Shown: positions 7,338 to 10,624 of the stretch, one piece after another
Layout of the letters: every line of letters starts with the position of its first letter
Position numbering within the stretch: the stretch's first letter is position 1
Notes under the pieces: generated by a model
What the model was told of the DNA's origin: nothing
Database searches by the model: none
The model's input: the letters and a program-made list of their open reading frames with translations, nothing else
Position numbers and translations under genes: made by a program
From: Aquificota bacterium
GTDB taxonomy: Bacteria > Aquificota > Aquificia > Aquificales > Hydrogenothermaceae
Direction of reading: 5' to 3'
NCBI GenBank assembly: GCA_013153795.1
Contig: JAADDV010000075.1
Location: 1-10,624, forward strand
Length of the DNA stretch: 10,624 nt

Positions 7338-8793
7338 AAAACTCCTCAGCTCCTAAAGGAATAACTAAAGATGAACATTTTAATTTTTTAACTATTAAAA
7401 ATGGGACATGAGGTTCAAAAAGAGAAATTTTTTGTTCTTTATCATAAGCAATAATAAAAAGATTTTTTCCTTTTCCTTTAGTCTCACATATATATCTAAC
7501 TGTTTCTCTAACGGGGTTTCCTTCTAAAAGAGTATATTTAATTTTCTTTTTATATATTTGCTCGTAATCTTTAATTATTTCTTCCCTTTCTTTTAAAGCT
7601 TCTTCTTCATGGATACCTCTTAGCTCTTTAGGTAAAGTAACATAAATAACTTCGTAATCTATTTTCATAAGACGAGATAACTCAATACCTATAGATAATA
7701 CAAAAGCAGGGTCAGGGCAGTTTAAAGAGATTATTAAGTTTTTATAAGGAAAATTCCCTGAAGAAATTAAAAAAGGTTTATTTGCTAGCTCAAAAACTTT
7801 TTTTAGTTTGCAGCTTGCAAAAGGAAAAATACTTTTTGGAATAGGATACACATAAAGTCCTATATTTTCTTTCTTTGTTTTTGTGAAAATTTCCTCAGGT
7901 TTATTAATACGTTCTTTTACTTCAAAATTTTCCGTTAAACTTTTTATTTTTTCTAAATTTATCTTTTCTTCTAAAGGATAAATATATACTTTATGAGCTT
8001 GTGTATTTTGTTTTATATAAATAGCTTCTTCTAGGGATTTTTCAAAAGAAGAGCTGTAAGGAAGTGCGATATTTGAACCAAACTGTTGAGGAAATTGGGG
8101 AACTCCTTTAGTAAAAAGTTCAACAAGATTTTGGAGAACTTTTGGGTCTCCTACAATAATAACTCTATCTCCTACTTTTATCTTTTCATCACCAGTAGGA
8201 ATTATTAATTTTCCATCTCTATATATTGCTGCTATTCTCCATCTTGTAGCTTTAAGGTATTTTAGCTTTCTATCTACTAAATGAGAACGAGCAAGTATAC
8301 TTATTTCGATTATTTCACCTTGCCCTGAACCAACATTTATAGCAATAGAGTAATTTTTTTCTATTTTTGTTAATAAAATTTTTGTGATAAGGTCTGTAGG
8401 TTTTAAAATCTCAACTTCATATTTTTCAAAGTCTGCTTCTCTTTCTTCATAAAAAAGAAGAACAAAAATTTGAGCTTTAATATTTAAAACTTCTTTAACT
8501 ACTCTACAGGTTTCTAAAGAAACATCAGGGTCTCTAACCGTTATAATCAGATATTTAATATTTTCAAAAAATGTTTCATCATTTTTTTTTATTTTTTTCC
8601 AGGTTAAAAGACTGCTAGCATCTCCTATTACAAATTCTATATTTTCATTTTGATATTTTTCCTTCAAAGAGTTTATTAAATTTTCATCTATATCAATACA
8701 GATTATTTTCCATTTATCTTTAAGAGCTTTTAAAATACTCTCCCCAAAAATATTTGCTCCTACAATTACAATTGTCCTATCTGAGACAGCCAT
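7330..8793 (-). CDS. RCK (TrkA-N/TrkA-C) regulator with C-terminal USP-like domains
   Basis: This 487-aa soluble protein is probably the regulatory subunit of the antiporter encoded next to it. Residues about 6-130 are an RCK_N Rossmann fold: TIVIVGANIFGESILKAL, CIDID at the end of beta-2 (Asp34/Asp36) and FVIGDASS (54-61). The dinucleotide loop is G12-A-N-I-F-G17, with Asn at the usual middle Gly. Residues about 150-230 are an RCK_C domain with the hallmark GDEKIKVGDRVIIVGDP (201-217). The remainder looks like one or two universal stress protein folds: a clear one at about 350-480 (KNLIISLNCPDPAFVLSIGIELSR, EGNPVRETVRYI, FLIVKKLKCSSLVIP) and a fainter one at about 240-345. The GxxGx9G(S/T) ATP loop of many USPs is not seen. 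It is the first gene of the operon, with an AGAGGT site before the ATG and an extended -10 upstream. Its DNA appears more AT-rich than proC. Confidence 0.85.
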   Translation of the reverse strand: MAVSDRTIVIVGANIFGESILKALKDKWKIICIDIDENLINSLKEKYQNENIEFVIGDASSLLTWKKIKKNDETFFENIKYLIITVRDPDVSLETCRVVKEVLNIKAQIFVLLFYEEREADFEKYEVEILKPTDLITKILLTKIEKNYSIAINVGSGQGEIIEISILARSHLVDRKLKYLKATRWRIAAIYRDGKLIIPTGDEKIKVGDRVIIVGDPKVLQNLVELFTKGVPQFPQQFGSNIALPYSSSFEKSLEEAIYIKQNTQAHKVYIYPLEEKINLEKIKSLTENFEVKERINKPEEIFTKTKKENIGLYVYPIPKSIFPFASCKLKKVFELANKPFLISSGNFPYKNLIISLNCPDPAFVLSIGIELSRLMKIDYEVIYVTLPKELRGIHEEEALKEREEIIKDYEQIYKKKIKYTLLEGNPVRETVRYICETKGKGKNLFIIAYDKEQKISLFEPHVPFLIVKKLKCSSLVIPLGAEEFYG

Positions 8794-8803
8794 AAATTTA
8801 ACC

Positions 8804-8819
8804 TCTAAATCAATTTAGA
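8804..8819. repeat. 7-2-7 inverted repeat in the operon leader
   Basis: TCTAAAT-CA-ATTTAGA is an exact dyad located between the leftward -10 box and the start of the RCK gene. In RNA its end overlaps the AGAGGT ribosome site (8801-8806). It could be an operator or a weak leader hairpin, but short AT-rich dyads arise by chance in such DNA. Confidence 0.35.
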
Positions 8820-8853
8820 AAATTTTTTTATAGTAAAATAAAATTTTGCAACC

Positions 8854-8862
8854 ATTATATCA
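8854..8862 (-). promoter_or_regulatory. extended -10 promoter of the leftward four-gene operon
   Basis: Read on the - strand this is TGATATAAT, an exact extended -10 (TGnTATAAT) for a sigma-70-type factor. No TTGACA-like -35 is seen at 17 bp, as is common for extended -10 promoters. Transcription would start near 8847, giving a leader of about 54 nt before the ATG at 8793. The box sits inside the 87-bp gap shared with the divergent glycosyltransferase gene. Confidence 0.5.
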
Positions 8863-8880
8863 AATTAAATAGGAGGGATT

Positions 8881-10158
8881 ATGAAACCAAGAGTAGCTCT
8901 TTTACAAACTCCTGATAAAAGAGGATTTATTCCAGTTATCATGGAGGGCTTAGAAAAAGCTTTTTCTGCAAAAAATTTTGAAGCAAAAATTATTGAACTC
9001 AATCCTGAAAATGTTCAACAAGTTGTCGAGGAATTAAATGAATTTAGACCTCTTTTTATGTTCGATATAAATTTAGATGGAGTTATATTTGGAGAACAAG
9101 ATGGAAAAAAGATACCTTTAGCAGATATGGTAGGAAATGTTCATATAACATGGTTTTTAGAAGACCCTATGCTTCATTATACAAAAATAAAAGAAGTTAA
9201 AGATTCAAATCAGTTTCTATATCTAACTATAGATATAGACCATATGCAATGGATTAATACAGAGTTTAGAAAAAATGCTTCTTTAGTAACTCCAGGTGTT
9301 AATCCATCTGCTTATCCTCCGGCAAATGTAAAAAAAGAATTTGATGTTGCTTTTGTTGGTCCTGTTGTTGACCCAACAATAATAGAAGCAAGCTGGAAAG
9401 AAAGGTTTGATGAACCTCTTTATGTTTATGCTATTGAACTTGGAAGACTTCTTTATAGAAATCCTGATATGCCAATAAGAATAGCTGCTAACTACTTAGG
9501 CTCTCAATTTAATGAAGAGTTTCAAAAAGCTTTACTAAAATTCAAACAGGAAAGAGATGAGGAATACTACAGATATTTAATAGATATTGGCGTGTATGCA
9601 ATGCACCTTAGAAGATGGAACATAATAGACAGCATAGAAGATTTTGAAGTTAATATTTTAGGACCTGCTCAAGGAGAGTTTAAAGATAATATTGTTATAT
9701 ATGACAATATCATAAATGAAAATGATATCATCACTTTCTTATCAAAAAGTAAAATCTCTCTAATAAGTCAACCTCCTTTCATACCTTCTGGGACAGGTTT
9801 TACAGTATTTAATAGTGTAGCAAGTGGTGCTTTAACTATGGTTGAGGAAAGATTATCTGTAAAAACATTCTTTAATCCTGACCAAGAAATAGTTCTTTAT
9901 CATCCAATAGATACAGTAGAAATAGAAGGAAAAATTGCTTATTTCTTAGAAGAAAAACCAAAAGAACTTGAAGCTATAGCAAAAGCTGGAAGAGACAGAG
10001 TATTTAGAGAGCATACTCTTTATCAAAGAGGAGAGTTTATTGCTTCCTTAATGGAAGAGATATTAAAAAGTGCTGAGCAAGCCTCTCAAACTGAAAATAA
10101 AGAAGAAAGTGTAGAAACAGCTTCTAAATCTTCAGAAGAAACAAATAAGGACAACTAA
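8881..10158 (+). CDS. CgeB/DUF3880-like glycosyltransferase family protein
   Basis: This 425-aa cytoplasmic protein has the layout of the CgeB-like GT-B family. An N-terminal DUF3880-type half carries MKPRVALLQTPDKRG and HITWFLEDPMLHY (88-100), followed by the linker KKEFDVAFVGPVVD (151-164). The C-terminal Glyco_trans_1_2-type half has GTGFTVFNSVASGALTMVEE (304-323), FFNPDQEIVLYHP (330-342) and the closing AGRDRVFREHTLYQRGEFI (369-387). Relatives transfer sugars in spore coat, cell-surface or flagellin glycosylation. The substrate here is unknown. The usual R-FE signature before the AxG turn is replaced by TVFNSVASG, so donor binding may differ. Residues 397-425 form a low-complexity tail rich in Glu, Ser and Thr. 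AGGAGG lies 4 nt upstream of ATG. It is divergent from the RCK operon and convergent with corA, apparently a single-gene unit. The family call is firmer than the enzymatic activity. Confidence 0.72.
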   Translation: MKPRVALLQTPDKRGFIPVIMEGLEKAFSAKNFEAKIIELNPENVQQVVEELNEFRPLFMFDINLDGVIFGEQDGKKIPLADMVGNVHITWFLEDPMLHYTKIKEVKDSNQFLYLTIDIDHMQWINTEFRKNASLVTPGVNPSAYPPANVKKEFDVAFVGPVVDPTIIEASWKERFDEPLYVYAIELGRLLYRNPDMPIRIAANYLGSQFNEEFQKALLKFKQERDEEYYRYLIDIGVYAMHLRRWNIIDSIEDFEVNILGPAQGEFKDNIVIYDNIINENDIITFLSKSKISLISQPPFIPSGTGFTVFNSVASGALTMVEERLSVKTFFNPDQEIVLYHPIDTVEIEGKIAYFLEEKPKELEAIAKAGRDRVFREHTLYQRGEFIASLMEEILKSAEQASQTENKEESVETASKSSEETNKDN

Positions 10159-10160
10159 TA

Positions 10161-10184
10161 AAAGGGTGGTTAAAGCCACCCTTT
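10161..10184. terminator. terminator hairpin between glycosyltransferase and corA
   Basis: AAAGGGTGG (10161-10169) pairs exactly with CCACCCTTT (10176-10184), with a possible T-G pair at 10170/10175 and a TAAA loop. TTTCTTTTT follows on the + strand, a good rho-independent terminator for the gene ending at 10158. Read leftward, the stem is followed by TTTTATTAG, so it may also end the corA transcript. The corA stop codon (10170-10172) is in the loop. Confidence 0.85.
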
Positions 10185-10624
10185 CTTTTTAAAAACTAAA
10201 AGAGGAATAATAGCTGATATAATCATTAAAATTATTGCCATTGGGTATCCATATTTCCAATCCAGCTCTGGCATAAAATGGAAGTTCATACCATATATAC
10301 TTGCTATTAGGGTAGGAGGTAGAAAAATAACTGACATTATCGTAAATATTTTTATAACCTGGTTTTGCTCAATGTTTAAAAGTCCTAAAAAGGTGTTTTG
10401 TAGATAATCTAATCTTTCAAAATTAAATGTTGTATAGTCTATAAGAGAATTTATATCTTTTATCATTATTCTAAGCTCTTCTCTAACTTCTTTTGGAATT
10501 TTATAGCTTTTTAAGAGAGAAGACAAAATTCTTTGTTTATCTATCAAATTTTCCCTTATAGTCATATTAAAATCTTCATAATATGAAATTGTTTCTAGTA
10601 TTTGTTCAGTAATATCTATTCCTG
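10170..10624 (-). CDS. corA: CorA-type magnesium channel, C-terminal part (cut by window)
   Basis: CorA is a homopentameric inner-membrane channel for Mg2+ (also Co2+ and Ni2+). The frame is open from the stop at 10170-10172 to the right edge, giving 150 visible residues, about half of a normal CorA of some 315-350. The ATG at 10565 is internal, since coding sequence continues upstream of it (IDITEQILETISYYEDFN). The visible part has the long stalk helix, then TM1 with MSVIFLPPTLIASIYGMNF containing the signature Gly-Met-Asn pore motif, the periplasmic loop FMPELDWKYGYP, TM2 and the basic end FKKKGWL. These match the C-terminus of enterobacterial CorA closely. The final few codons form the right arm of the shared terminator hairpin. 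Convergent with the glycosyltransferase gene, 11 bp between stop codons. Confidence 0.95.
   Translation of the reverse strand, partial: GIDITEQILETISYYEDFNMTIRENLIDKQRILSSLLKSYKIPKEVREELRIMIKDINSLIDYTTFNFERLDYLQNTFLGLLNIEQNQVIKIFTIMSVIFLPPTLIASIYGMNFHFMPELDWKYGYPMAIILMIISAIIPLLVFKKKGWL

Noticed and set aside
10563..10565. ATG as start of corA
   Set aside because: The frame stays open to the window edge and the visible part is only the C-terminal half of the family.

Overview
The window reads as ordinary chromosomal DNA from an AT-rich, probably thermophilic bacterium. Proteins are rich in Lys, Glu and Ile, arginine is mostly AGA/AGG, genes are packed tightly, and Shine-Dalgarno sites are good. 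The gene set and protein style suggest the Aquificota (Sulfurihydrogenibium/Persephonella-like). That placement is an inference from style and recall, not a search result.

Layout: (1) 1-2495, + strand: the 3' part of lysA (diaminopimelate decarboxylase), cut by the left edge, followed 18 bp later by complete purD (GAR synthetase). (2) 2496-2683: a spacer opening with a 34-bp perfect palindrome and then an AT-rich leader. (3) 2684-4750, +: a DUF255/YyaL-type protein with an N-terminal thioredoxin-like CHWC domain and a six-hairpin toroid domain. (4) 4753-8793, - strand: four genes with every junction overlapping, transcribed from about 8850 leftward: an RCK (TrkA-N/TrkA-C) protein with a C-terminal universal-stress-like region, a CPA2/Kef-type cation:proton antiporter membrane protein, a DEDDh exonuclease and proC. 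(5) 8794-8880: a divergent promoter region. (6) 8881-10158, +: a CgeB/DUF3880-like glycosyltransferase with an acidic Ser/Thr tail. (7) 10170-10624, -: the C-terminal end of a CorA magnesium channel, cut by the right edge.

The leftward operon is the most interesting part. Its regulator carries the RCK module that is fused to the membrane domain in KefB/KefC, here as a separate protein with added USP-like domains. The neighbouring antiporter has only the membrane domain. Together they look like a two-subunit, ligand-gated K+(Na+)/H+ antiporter. Linkage to proC (proline, an osmolyte) permits an osmotic or ion-homeostasis reading but does not prove it.

Both convergent junctions (yyaL/proC and glycosyltransferase/corA) have hairpins that hold one or both stop codons, so very short sequences appear to terminate transcription in both directions. 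No tRNA, rRNA, CRISPR array, insertion sequence or phage gene was seen. No gene-free stretch exceeds 300 bases.
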